Shown here: positions 16,655 through 25,582 of the stretch, in pieces | Layout: each line of letters opens with the position of its first letter | How positions within the stretch are numbered: position 1 is the first letter of the stretch | Source of the DNA: Nocardia takedensis NBRC 100417 | GTDB taxonomy: Bacteria > Actinomycetota > Actinomycetes > Mycobacteriales > Mycobacteriaceae | Direction: 5' to 3' | DNA: 64,000 bases | NCBI RefSeq assembly: GCF_000308695.1 | Contig: NZ_BAGG01000115.1 | Span: 186,001 to 250,000, forward strand | The notes under the pieces: generated by a model | The model's database searches: none | Told to the model about the DNA's origin: nothing | The model's input: the letters and a program-made list of their open reading frames with translations, nothing else | Made by a program: the position numbers and the translations under genes

Positions 16655-17803
16655 TTACTCCTTCAGCTCCTCCACCAGCGCGTTCACCACCGCGATCAGA
16701 TCACCGTCGGCCGCCGCGGCCACCTTGCGCTGACGCTGATACGACGCCCCGCGCACGGGAATCTCGGCGACCGCGGCCAATTCGTCGGCGCAGCCGAGTT
16801 GTTTGGCGGTGGGCTCGAGCCGGTTCAGGATCTCGGTGAGATCGTCGGTGACCAGACGCTCGTTGCTGTCGGCGTCGACGATGACGATCGCGTCGAGCCC
16901 GTATCGCGCGGCCCGCCACTTGTTCTCCTGCACGTGCCACGGCGGCAGCGTCGGCAACTGTTCGCCGTTCTCGACCCGGCGGTCCAGATCCACGATCAAG
17001 CAGTGGATGAACGCGGCGATCGCGGCCAGTTCGGCCCGGGTGGAGGTGCCGTCGCAGATGCGCACCTCGATCGTGCCCCACTTGGGCGCGGGCCGGATGT
17101 CCCAGTGCATTCCGCCGAGTTGCTCGAACACGCCGGTCTTGAACTGGTCGTGCACGAAATGCTCGAACTGCGTCCAGTTCTCGAACTGGAACGGCAGGCC
17201 CGCGGTCGGCAACTGCTGGAACATCAGCGTCCGGTTGCTGGCGTATCCGGTGTCGGACCCGGCCCACATCGGCGAGGAGGCCGACAGCGCGAGCAGGTGC
17301 GGGTACTGCACCAGCAGCGAGTTGATGATGGGCAGCACCTTGTCCCGGTGCGAGACCCCGACGTGCACGTGCACGCCCCAGATCATCATCTGCCGACCCC
17401 ACCACTGGGTGCGTTCGATCAACTCGTCGTAGTGCTCGGAGCGGGTCAACTGCTGGGCCGACCACTGCGCGAACGGATGGGTGCCCGCGCAGAACAGGTC
17501 GACGCCTTGGCGATCGGCGACCCGCCGCACCGCGTCCATGGTGCCGCGCAGATCGTCGACCGCCGCGCCGACGGTGTCGTGCACACCCGTGACGAATTCC
17601 ACGGTGTTGCGCAGCAGTTCCTTGGTGACCTGGGGTGTGCCATCCCAGGCGCGCAGGTCACCGACTTCGTCGAAGACCGCGGCCGCGGTGTTGGACAGAT
17701 CGCGCGTCACCTTGTCGACGAGCGCGATCTCCCATTCGATGCCGATGGTCGGTCGGGGTGATCCCTTGAACGGAACGTGGTCGATGCGCTGTCCCCCGGC
17801 CAT
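16655..17803 (-). CDS. YbdK-family carboxylate-amine ligase (glutamate-cysteine ligase-like)
   Basis: A 382-residue enzyme of the GCS2 family. The N-terminal TIGIEWEIALVD carries the metal-binding glutamates, GVHVHVGVSHRDKVLP the conserved His pair, and RPAPKWGTIEVRICDGTS the family's late motif. YbdK-type ligases join an amino acid to glutamate; their real substrate in actinobacteria is not settled. In M. tuberculosis the ortholog (Rv0433) lies beside sodC, exactly as here: the sodC gene starts 13 bases away on the same strand in the upstream direction of its stop. The ATG start at 17803 gives a full-length protein. Confidence 0.85.
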   Translation of the reverse strand: MAGGQRIDHVPFKGSPRPTIGIEWEIALVDKVTRDLSNTAAAVFDEVGDLRAWDGTPQVTKELLRNTVEFVTGVHDTVGAAVDDLRGTMDAVRRVADRQGVDLFCAGTHPFAQWSAQQLTRSEHYDELIERTQWWGRQMMIWGVHVHVGVSHRDKVLPIINSLLVQYPHLLALSASSPMWAGSDTGYASNRTLMFQQLPTAGLPFQFENWTQFEHFVHDQFKTGVFEQLGGMHWDIRPAPKWGTIEVRICDGTSTRAELAAIAAFIHCLIVDLDRRVENGEQLPTLPPWHVQENKWRAARYGLDAIVIVDADSNERLVTDDLTEILNRLEPTAKQLGCADELAAVAEIPVRGASYQRQRKVAAAADGDLIAVVNALVEELKE

Positions 17804-17815
17804 GGCCCACCTTGT

Positions 17816-18502
<687 letters not shown>

Positions 18503-18659
18503 CGGGGAACTCCTTTACGAGTACCGAGTTTACGGGCATTACCGGGTGGACACGTTGGTTCCGGACAGATGATGCCACGCCCGCCGACCGTCCCGATGAC
18601 AGGGCGGTGTGGCCCACGGCACTGTGCCGCGCGGCGCGGTGGGCGGGCGCATCCGGCGC

Positions 18660-19244
18660 TCAGCCCCCGGTCAAGATGATGACGACGCCGGGGCCGGAAT
18701 CGCCCGCCGTACCGTTCTTGGGGGCCGCCTCGGCGCCGAGTTCGCGCGCGATCTCCTGCGCCGCCTCCTGCTCACCGGGCGAATTACCGTAGTAGACGGT
18801 GGTTTTCGCGACGGTGCCCCCCGCGTAGTTGCCCGAGGACACGTTGGTCCAGCCTTCGGTCTGCAACTGCTGAGCGGTGCGGGTGGCCAAGCCGGAGACC
18901 ATGCTGTTGTTCAGCACGCGCACCGGGACCGCCCGGTCGACGCCCGGGGCGGCCGCGCTCGGCGGCGGCGCGGCCGGAGTGGGTGTCTCCGCGGCGGTGG
19001 TCGAGACGGTGGTGGTCGCCGAACCCGCCGCGGACTGGCCGGTGCTCGCCGCGACCGTGGTGGTGCGGGCGACCGTCGTGGTCGCCTGCGCTTCGCTCGA
19101 CGAGGCGGCGGAGGTGTCGGAGTCGGCGTCCGAACTCGACAACGACATCGCGCCGAGGCCCGCGAACACGATGGCCAGCGCGATCAACACCATCGCCAGC
19201 GCCCGCAGGGGCGGCCCGCCGGAGGTGGGATTGGGGTAGCTCAC
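18660..19244 (-). CDS. membrane-anchored LytR_C domain protein (Rv0431-like)
   Basis: A 194-residue protein with one N-terminal membrane helix (residues 13-35, LRALAMVLIALAIVFAGLGA), a long Ser/Thr/Ala/Pro-rich extracellular linker (38-105), and a LytR C-terminal domain (PVRVLNNSMVSGLATRTAQQL to VVIILTGG). LytR_C domains occur in envelope proteins tied to cell-wall assembly; the mycobacterial homolog has been linked to membrane vesicle release. GTG at 19244 is the start. It keeps its mycobacterial position between sodC and the DUF3263 gene. A role in cell-envelope maintenance is inference. Confidence 0.82.
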   Translation of the reverse strand: MSYPNPTSGGPPLRALAMVLIALAIVFAGLGAMSLSSSDADSDTSAASSSEAQATTTVARTTTVAASTGQSAAGSATTTVSTTAAETPTPAAPPPSAAAPGVDRAVPVRVLNNSMVSGLATRTAQQLQTEGWTNVSSGNYAGGTVAKTTVYYGNSPGEQEAAQEIARELGAEAAPKNGTAGDSGPGVVIILTGG

Positions 19245-19314
19245 GATGTCGACCCTAGTCCCACCCGGGGCCCGGAGGCCCGCAGCGCGGCGGGATTTCG
19301 GATCATCGCCGCCG

Positions 19315-19671
19315 TCATACCTGGAATCCGAGGCGGCGGGCGGCGCGCGCCTTCTGCCTGCTGGCCCGTAGCCTGCGCAGGCGCTTGACCAACATGGGGT
19401 CCGCGACCAGCGCTTCCGGACGGTCCACGACCGCGTTGAGGACCTGGTAGTAGCGGGTCGGCGACATGCCGAACAGTTCCCGGATGGCCTCTTCCTTCGC
19501 GCCCGCGTACTTCCACCACTGGCGCTCGAAGGCGAGGATGTCCAGTTCGCGGCGGCTCAGGCCGCTCTGCTCGGCCGCGTCGGCCGAGGGGTGCGCGTCG
19601 GTGTCCACATCCTCGTTCGCGGAAGGGCCGTCCTGGGTCGCGGAAAGATCGCGTGCCGCTGCGCCGTCCAT
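19315..19671 (-). CDS. DUF3263 protein (Rv0430-like)
   Basis: A 118-residue protein whose C-terminal 85 residues match the actinobacterial DUF3263 family: LSRRELDILAFERQWWKYAGAKEE then ELFGMSPTRYYQVLN and a basic tail (LKRLRRLRASRQKARAARRLG in outline). The helix-turn-helix-like pattern and positive charge suggest nucleic-acid binding. The ATG at 19671 is preferred to one at 19728 because GGGAG lies just upstream and the extra residues are not conserved-looking. Same order as Rv0430 beside Rv0431; probably in one operon with the LytR_C gene. Confidence 0.8.
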   Translation of the reverse strand: MDGAAARDLSATQDGPSANEDVDTDAHPSADAAEQSGLSRRELDILAFERQWWKYAGAKEEAIRELFGMSPTRYYQVLNAVVDRPEALVADPMLVKRLRRLRASRQKARAARRLGFQV

Positions 19672-19777
19672 CTTGCTCCCTCGCCGAGTGACAACCTGAC
19701 GAAAATGATGCTGTACGTCGCGAATCATTGAACCACGGGCGCGCGGGCCCCCTCCGGCTCCGTCCCGGCGTGTTGTC

Positions 19778-19789
19778 TACCGGACGGTA
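19778..19789. promoter_or_regulatory. palindrome TACCGGACGGTA upstream of def and the DUF3263 gene
   Basis: Arms TACCG and CGGTA around two central bases, in the divergent gap between the DUF3263 gene and def. Such short GC-bordered palindromes are typical TetR-type operators. The same 12-mer, read on the other strand, occurs at 55063-55074. Confidence 0.35.
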
Positions 19790-19864
19790 ACCGCGTGTCA
19801 CCGGGCGATCTGTTCCGGCGGCACCCGGCGGGGGCGGGCGGGCCACCCATTAGGCTTGACTGCC

Positions 19865-20455
19865 ATGGCAATCCTCCCCATCGTGATCGTCGGCGACCCC
19901 GTGCTGCACAACCCGACGCAGCAGGTCACCCAGTCCCCTGAGGAGTTGGCCGAACTCGTCGCGGACATGTACGAGACCCTCGACGCCGCCAACGGCGTCG
20001 GTCTGGCGGCCAACCAGGTGGGGGTGCCGCTGCGCCTGTTCGTCTACGACTGCCCCGACGTGGGCGCGGACGGCGTCGCGACCCGCCGCCGCGGCGCGGT
20101 GGTCAACCCGGTGCTGGAGACCTCGGCGCTACCGGAGACCATGCCCGATCCCGAGGACGACGACGAGGGCTGTCTGTCGGTGCCGGGCGAGCAGTACCCG
20201 ACCGGTCGCGCCGACTGGGCGAAGGTGACGGGCACCGACGAGCACGGCAAACCGGTGGAGATCGAGGGTCACGGGTTCTTCGCGCGGATGTTGCAGCACG
20301 AGGTCGGCCATCTCGACGGGTTCCTCTACGTGGACGTGCTGATCGGACGCAACGCCCGCGCGGCGAAGAAGGCGATCAAGCGCAACGGGTGGGGCGTGCC
20401 CGGCCTGAGCTGGGTGCCCGGCACGGTCGCCGACCCGTTCGGCCATGACGACTGA
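19865..20455 (+). CDS. def: peptide deformylase
   Basis: A 196-residue type I deformylase with all three motifs: GVGLAANQVG, EGCLSVPGEQ (metal-binding Cys) and QHEVGHLDGFLY (catalytic HExxH). It removes the N-formyl group from new proteins in the cytosol. The insertion around PETMPDPEDDDEGC and the C-terminal NGWGVPGLSWVPG match the mycobacterial enzyme, as does the N-terminus MAILPIVIVGDPVLH, supporting the ATG at 19865 rather than the in-frame TTG nine bases before. It overlaps the acetyltransferase gene by 11 bases. Confidence 0.95.
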   Translation: MAILPIVIVGDPVLHNPTQQVTQSPEELAELVADMYETLDAANGVGLAANQVGVPLRLFVYDCPDVGADGVATRRRGAVVNPVLETSALPETMPDPEDDDEGCLSVPGEQYPTGRADWAKVTGTDEHGKPVEIEGHGFFARMLQHEVGHLDGFLYVDVLIGRNARAAKKAIKRNGWGVPGLSWVPGTVADPFGHDD

Positions 20456-21440
20456 ATCGACCGATCCCGTGCGGGAACCGACGGACATCCCGCTGGGCAA
20501 GCGGGTGGTGATGCGCTACACGCTGCCCGCGGACGAGCAGTTCGGCACGACCGACGTGATCGGCACGCTGATCTCGCTGGACCCGCCGACCGTGCGCGAC
20601 GCCGACGGCGCCGAGGTCACGGTCGAACCGGATCGGGTGGTGGCGTTGAAAGCGTTGGGGCCGAGGCCGATCCGCACCTCGGAGATCCGTGCGCTGGAGT
20701 CGGCGGCAGCCTTCGGCTGGCCGGGGATCGAGCACACCTGGATCGACGGCTGGTTCGTGCGCGCGGGCTACGGCTTCACCGATCGCGCGAATTCGGCCGT
20801 GCCGGTGGGTGATTCGGAGTACCGCGCGCCCGCCGGCCCGCTGCGCGAGGAGACGGCGCGCAAGCTCGCCGAGTGGTACTCGGTGCGAAGTCTGCCCGTT
20901 CGACTCGCGCTGCCGGATCGCTTGGTCCCCGTGCCCGAGGGCTGGCGGGTGCGCAAGGAGACGGTCGTCCTCGGCATCGACATCGAGACCTTCGTGCTCC
21001 CCCAGGGCCCGCCGATGGTCCGAATCTTCCCCGCGCCGGACGCCGCGTGGCTGGACATGCACCACCGGCAGGGCGAACCCGAGGGGTCGCGCATCGATCT
21101 GCCGCCGGTCCCCGAGGTGCTGACGGCGGTGCACGAGGGGGAGTTGGGTTTCGCGGCGCTGGGCGTGCCGCAGCCGATCGCGATCGCGCGCGGCGCGCTG
21201 ACCACCGCACCCGACGAGCGGCGCTGGGTCGGGATCACCTGCGTCGCCGTGGCGGCCGAACACCGCAGGCACGGGTTGGCGGCGCTGGTCTGCGCCGAAC
21301 TGCTGCGCTGGGGTCGCGATCGCGGCGCGACGCACGCCTACGTGCAGGTGGACGCGGCCAACACCGGGGCGCTGGCGCTGTACCAGGATCTCGGTTTCGT
21401 CCAACACCACCACTACCGCTACGCCGAACCGACCGCCTGA
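20445..21440 (+). CDS. GNAT family N-acetyltransferase (Rv0428c-like)
   Basis: A 331-residue protein. The C-terminal 130 residues form a GNAT domain with the acetyl-CoA loop VAAEHRRHGLAALVCAELLRWG and the final strand-helix VQVDAANTGALALYQDLGF. The first 70 residues (IPLGKRVVMRYTLP, EVTVEPDRVVALKALG) form a small beta-rich domain typical of the mycobacterial ortholog. Substrate unknown. ATG at 20445 lies inside the end of def, so the two are co-translated. Conserved in the order def-GNAT-xthA. Confidence 0.87.
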   Translation: MTTESTDPVREPTDIPLGKRVVMRYTLPADEQFGTTDVIGTLISLDPPTVRDADGAEVTVEPDRVVALKALGPRPIRTSEIRALESAAAFGWPGIEHTWIDGWFVRAGYGFTDRANSAVPVGDSEYRAPAGPLREETARKLAEWYSVRSLPVRLALPDRLVPVPEGWRVRKETVVLGIDIETFVLPQGPPMVRIFPAPDAAWLDMHHRQGEPEGSRIDLPPVPEVLTAVHEGELGFAALGVPQPIAIARGALTTAPDERRWVGITCVAVAAEHRRHGLAALVCAELLRWGRDRGATHAYVQVDAANTGALALYQDLGFVQHHHYRYAEPTA

Positions 21441-21496
21441 GGCGTGCGCGACCCGCGGCGTAGAAATGAAGGACCACCACTCGAGGAAGGCATCCC

Positions 21497-22312
21497 GTGC
21501 GCTTGGCGACCTGGAACGTCAATTCGATCCGCTCCCGCGTCGACCGGGTGGCGGCGTTCCTGGATCGCCAGGACATCGACGTGCTCGCGGTGCAGGAGAC
21601 CAAATGCCGTGACGACCAGTTCCCGTTCGAGCGTTTCGAGGCGCTCGGCTACGAGGTCGCCCACCTCGGGGTGAACCAGTGGAACGGCGTCGCGATCTTG
21701 TCGCGGGTGGGGCTGACCGACGTCGAATTCGCCTTCCCCGGACAGCCCGGTTTCGACAAGGACGCGGGCGAGTCGCTGATCAGCACGCCGGTGGTGGAGT
21801 CGCGGGCGCTGGGGGCGACCTGCGGCGGGGTGCGGGTGTGGAGCCTGTACGTGCCCAACGGACGCGCGCTCGGCGACCCGCACTACACCTACAAGTTGGA
21901 GTGGCTGGCGGCGCTGCGCGCGAGCGGCGCGGCCTGGCTGGCGGCCGATCCGGCGGCGAAGGTGGCCCTGGTCGGGGACTGGAACATCGCCCCGACCGAC
22001 GACGACGTGTGGTCACCGGAGTTCTTCGAGGGCAAGACGCACACCTCCGCACCCGAGCGCGACGCCTTCGCCGCGATGGTGGACACCGGTTTCGCCGACG
22101 TGATGCGCCCGTTCGCGCCCGGCCCCGGCGTCTACACCTATTGGGACTACACGCAGTTGCGGTTCCCGCGCAAAGAGGGGATGCGCATCGATTTCGTCCT
22201 GGCCTCGCCCGCGTTGGCGGCCACGGCGACCGACGCGCTGGTCGACCGCGAGGAGCGCAAGGGCAAAGGCGCCAGCGACCACGCGCCGGTGATCGCCGAA
22301 TTCACGGACTGA
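21497..22312 (+). CDS. xthA: exodeoxyribonuclease III
   Basis: A 271-residue enzyme of the EEP nuclease family: MRLATWNVNSIRSR at the start, VQETKC with the metal-binding Glu, GDWNIAPTDDDV, and the catalytic GASDHAPVIAEF at the end. It cleaves abasic sites and trims 3' ends in base excision repair. The GTG at 21497 starts directly before the first core strand, with GAGGAAGG upstream. Its TGA abuts the stop of the convergent gene with no base between them. Confidence 0.94.
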   Translation: MRLATWNVNSIRSRVDRVAAFLDRQDIDVLAVQETKCRDDQFPFERFEALGYEVAHLGVNQWNGVAILSRVGLTDVEFAFPGQPGFDKDAGESLISTPVVESRALGATCGGVRVWSLYVPNGRALGDPHYTYKLEWLAALRASGAAWLAADPAAKVALVGDWNIAPTDDDVWSPEFFEGKTHTSAPERDAFAAMVDTGFADVMRPFAPGPGVYTYWDYTQLRFPRKEGMRIDFVLASPALAATATDALVDREERKGKGASDHAPVIAEFTD

Positions 22313-23422
22313 TCAAGCCCGCGTGTAGGCGTAGTCGTCGGCGGCGAGGTCGGCCCAGTCGGGTCGGGCGCTCGGCGGGCGGTGCGCGAACTCGTCCAGC
22401 AGGTCTCGGCGGTCGGGATCGTTGTGGTACGGGTTGCGCGGATACCAGGACGGCCAGTGGTCGTAGGCGCGTTCGACGCGCACGTCCGCGCCCTCGACGG
22501 TGAATCGGATGAACAGCCAGCGGCCGTGCTCGCCGGCCTCCACATCGCGCAGGCGACGCAGGCCGGTGGGGATCTTGCGGGCGTGGCGCGGGACGCCGAC
22601 GCCGATGCCCCGGCCCACCCGGAACGCGAAGTCGGCGTGGCCGAAGTCGCGGTGCAGCCTGCGCACCCGGTCGATGATGTCGGCCAGTTCCGGGGAGTTC
22701 GGCGGTGCGGGGCGGGGGTGGTCGGTGGCCGCCATCATCGCCGCCACCAGCAGTCGGCTGTGTTCGACGGAGGTGATCCGGCGGCGTATCCGGGGACGGG
22801 AGACCGGCGGCGGGGCGGGTTCGGCGACGGCGTGCGCGTCGGCCAGCACGCCGCCGCGGCCCAGGTAGTCCAGGACGGCCGCGGACAGTTCCGGGTCGAG
22901 GCCGCTCAGCAGTTCGGCCTTGACCGTGGCCGCCTCGGCCGCGGTGAACAGCGCCGCGACCTCCTCGTGGGTCACCCCGGGCAGCGATTCGGCGAAAACC
23001 GCCACCAGTTGCTCGGATTCGAGCAGCGGGTACATCGCGACCGCGGTCTCGTAGCGCACCCGCAGATCGTCCAGTTGTCCGGCGTGCCGCCAGGTTCCGT
23101 CCCACCAGCGCACGACGTCGATCTCCTCGCGCAGGATCAGCGCGGTCAGTTCGTCCACCGGCACCCAGTCGGGCGCGTCGGCGAGCAGGTCCAGCGGTTG
23201 TTCCGGTGCGATCCAGGTGTCGTCGCGCCCGCGGCCGAACACCACCGCCCGGTCGCGCTCGTAGCGGATCAGCGTGAACCAGTTGTCCTGGTAGCCCATG
23301 TCGAATGTCACACGGCCACCGGTCAACTCGCCCAGCTGTCCGGAGCCGTCCGGATCCTGTACGACCTGGACGACCAAGGTGCGTCCCCACAGGACATCCG
23401 GCGCGGGCAACTCGGATCGCAT
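22313..23422 (-). CDS. conserved-looking hypothetical protein, 369 aa
   Basis: A soluble 369-residue protein without a recognised domain. The N-terminal third is beta-rich with many aromatic residues (DMGYQDNWFTLIRYERDRAVVFGRG in outline), the middle is helical (EEVAALFTAAEAATVKAELLSG), followed by a Pro-rich linker and a C-terminal domain ending in YDHWPSWYPRNPYHNDPDRRDLLDEF. Acidic residues and Trp are frequent. No signal peptide or membrane helix. It is probably an actinobacterial lineage-specific family. ATG at 23422 leaves 158 bases to the divergent TetR gene. No function is proposed. Confidence 0.65.
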   Translation of the reverse strand: MRSELPAPDVLWGRTLVVQVVQDPDGSGQLGELTGGRVTFDMGYQDNWFTLIRYERDRAVVFGRGRDDTWIAPEQPLDLLADAPDWVPVDELTALILREEIDVVRWWDGTWRHAGQLDDLRVRYETAVAMYPLLESEQLVAVFAESLPGVTHEEVAALFTAAEAATVKAELLSGLDPELSAAVLDYLGRGGVLADAHAVAEPAPPPVSRPRIRRRITSVEHSRLLVAAMMAATDHPRPAPPNSPELADIIDRVRRLHRDFGHADFAFRVGRGIGVGVPRHARKIPTGLRRLRDVEAGEHGRWLFIRFTVEGADVRVERAYDHWPSWYPRNPYHNDPDRRDLLDEFAHRPPSARPDWADLAADDYAYTRA

Positions 23423-23580
23423 GCCTCACAACCTAATCCCCGCCGTGCCCGACCGCCGGATCGCGACTCGCGCGTTGTGCGCCACACCGGCGCGGCGCGC
23501 GCCGCCGACCGCGCTCGCGGGGAGCATCCGACCTGCGAGAACCCCGCTCGGCCGACCGGTAACGCTGATATCTTGTCGGC

Positions 23581-24207
23581 ATGGGTATCGAGCAGGCCGC
23601 GCGAGCTCGGGTGCGTGCGCAGCATCTCGGGCCCCAGCGCCGACGCCCCCAGGTACTCGACACCGCGCTGGCGATCGCCGTGGAGAGCGGGATCGCCGCC
23701 GTCACCATCGCCGCGGTGGCCGACCGCATGAACGTCACCCGGCCGGTCGTGTACGCGTGTTTCGCCGACCGGGTCGAACTGATCGGCGAACTGATCCGGC
23801 GCGAGGAGGACCACCTGATCCGCGGCCTGCTCGAAGCCACACCGCGCCGTGCGGTCGACGCGGGCGAGACGGTCTTCGTCGACGGGTTCCGCACCCTGCT
23901 CGAGATCGCCTCGGTGCGCCCGGACGCGTGGCGGCTGATCTACGGCAATCCCGACCCGGCGGTCGCGGACTCGTTCGGCCGCGGCCGCGCGCTGGCCGTG
24001 CAGCGCTGCACCGAACTGCTGCGTCCCACCCTGCGCGCGTGGGGCACCGAGGACGCCGAACGCAAACTGCCCGTCCTGGTCGAGCTGTGGGTGTCGGCCG
24101 GCGAGGGCGCGGTGCGCACCCTGCTGGCCGGTGCGGGCGACTGGGACACCCGCGGGCTGGGAGCCTTCGTCGGCGCGGCGGTCTACCGCGCGCTGCGCGA
24201 GGCGTAA
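23581..24207 (+). CDS. TetR/AcrR family transcriptional regulator
   Basis: A 208-residue regulator. The N-terminal helix-turn-helix is VLDTALAIAVESGIAAVTIAAVADRMNVTRPVVYACF (residues about 25-62), and the rest is a ligand-binding helical domain. It lies immediately upstream of the homogentisate operon on the same strand, 175 bases away, and divergent from the hypothetical gene at 23422. It may control either; homogentisate control is plausible but inference. The ATG at 23581 gives an N-terminal arm rich in Arg, common for TetR proteins. Confidence 0.85.
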   Translation: MGIEQAARARVRAQHLGPQRRRPQVLDTALAIAVESGIAAVTIAAVADRMNVTRPVVYACFADRVELIGELIRREEDHLIRGLLEATPRRAVDAGETVFVDGFRTLLEIASVRPDAWRLIYGNPDPAVADSFGRGRALAVQRCTELLRPTLRAWGTEDAERKLPVLVELWVSAGEGAVRTLLAGAGDWDTRGLGAFVGAAVYRALREA

Positions 24208-24382
24208 CCGCTCGACCGGCGGGCGCGCGTCCCCTGCCGACACTTCTCCGGCCGAACGCGCCGTCACCCGGCGACACTCCGGCACGATGCCGTCCGATCG
24301 CCAGAATCTCCGCCGCCGCCGACCTCCCGGTCACTACCATGGGCGTGACTGATCCACCCGGTGACCTGCGGGAGGTGCGGCG

Positions 24383-25582
24383 ATGGCGTTCTATCGGCAG
24401 GTGGGTTCGGTGCCGCCCAAACGGCACACCGCGCACCGCGACGAGCACGGCGCGCTGCTCCACGAGGAGCTGATGGGCGAGGAGGGCTTCTCCGGGGATT
24501 CCGCGCTGCTCTACCACCGCGGACTGCCGCCCGCCCTGGTCGACGCCACGGTCTGGGAGCTGCCCGATCAGCGGACCGTCCCCAATCATCCACTGCGCCA
24601 TCGTCATCTGCGTCCGCACGACTTGTTCCCGGCGGACGCGGTGGCAGGCGTCGACGCGGTCACCGGCAGACGCCTGCTGCTCGGCAACGCCGACGTGCGC
24701 ATCCAGTACGTGGTCGCCGCCGCGACCTCCCCGCTGTACCGCGACGCCGTCGGCGACGAACTGGTGTACGTGGAATCCGGTGCGGCGGTGCTGGAATCGG
24801 TGTTCGGCGCGCTGCCCGCGCGCCGGGGCGACCACGTGCTGATCCCCCGCGCGACGACGCACCGCTGGGTGATCGACGGACCGGAACCGCTGCGCGCGTA
24901 CGTGATAGAAGCCTCCAGCCACATCACCCCGCCGAAGCGCTACCTGTCGGATTCGGGGCAACTGCTGGAGAGCGCGCCCTACTGCGAACGCGACCTGCAC
25001 GCGCCGACCGCCCCGCTCCTGGAGACGGGGACCGATGTCGAGGTGCTGGTCAGACATCGCGCGGCCGGGCTGGTGGTCGGCACCGGGATGCGCTACGCCA
25101 CCCATCCGTTCGACGTGGTCGGCTGGGACGGCTGCCTGTATCCGTACACCTTCGCCATCACCGATTTCGAGCCGATCACCGGTCGCGTGCACCAACCGCC
25201 GCCCGTGCACCAGGCGTTCGCGGGCGTCAATTTCGTGGTCTGCGATTTCGTGCCGCGCAAGGTCGACTACCACCCGCTGGCCGTCCCGGCGCCCTACTAC
25301 CACTCCAACGTCGACTCCGACGAGGTGATGTTCTACTGCGGCGGGAACTACGCGGCACGGGCGGGTTCCGGGATCGGGCAGGGTTCGGTGTCGGTCCATC
25401 CCGGCGGCTACGCGCACGGCCCGCACCCGGGCGCCTACGAAGGGTCCATCGGTGCCGAACAGGTGGACGAACTGGCGGTCATGGTCGACACCTTCCGGCC
25501 GCTCGAACTCGGCGAAGGCGCACTGGCCTGCGAGGACCCCGACTACGCGTGGACCTGGTCGGGGCGGCGGCCGCGGCGATGA
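24383..25582 (+). CDS. hmgA: homogentisate 1,2-dioxygenase
   Basis: A 399-residue cupin-type enzyme that opens the ring of homogentisate to maleylacetoacetate in tyrosine/phenylalanine breakdown. It shows YVESGAAVLESVFG of the N-terminal cupin, PFDVVGWDGCLYPYTFAI, YYHSNVDSDEVMFYCGGNY and HPGGYAHGPHPGAYEGS, which carry the Fe(II) His/Glu ligands. The length matches the shorter actinobacterial form. ATG at 24383 is preceded by GGGAGG. Its stop overlaps the fumarylacetoacetase start (ATGA), so the pathway's first and last enzymes are coupled; no maleylacetoacetate isomerase is present here. Confidence 0.92.
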   Translation: MAFYRQVGSVPPKRHTAHRDEHGALLHEELMGEEGFSGDSALLYHRGLPPALVDATVWELPDQRTVPNHPLRHRHLRPHDLFPADAVAGVDAVTGRRLLLGNADVRIQYVVAAATSPLYRDAVGDELVYVESGAAVLESVFGALPARRGDHVLIPRATTHRWVIDGPEPLRAYVIEASSHITPPKRYLSDSGQLLESAPYCERDLHAPTAPLLETGTDVEVLVRHRAAGLVVGTGMRYATHPFDVVGWDGCLYPYTFAITDFEPITGRVHQPPPVHQAFAGVNFVVCDFVPRKVDYHPLAVPAPYYHSNVDSDEVMFYCGGNYAARAGSGIGQGSVSVHPGGYAHGPHPGAYEGSIGAEQVDELAVMVDTFRPLELGEGALACEDPDYAWTWSGRRPRR

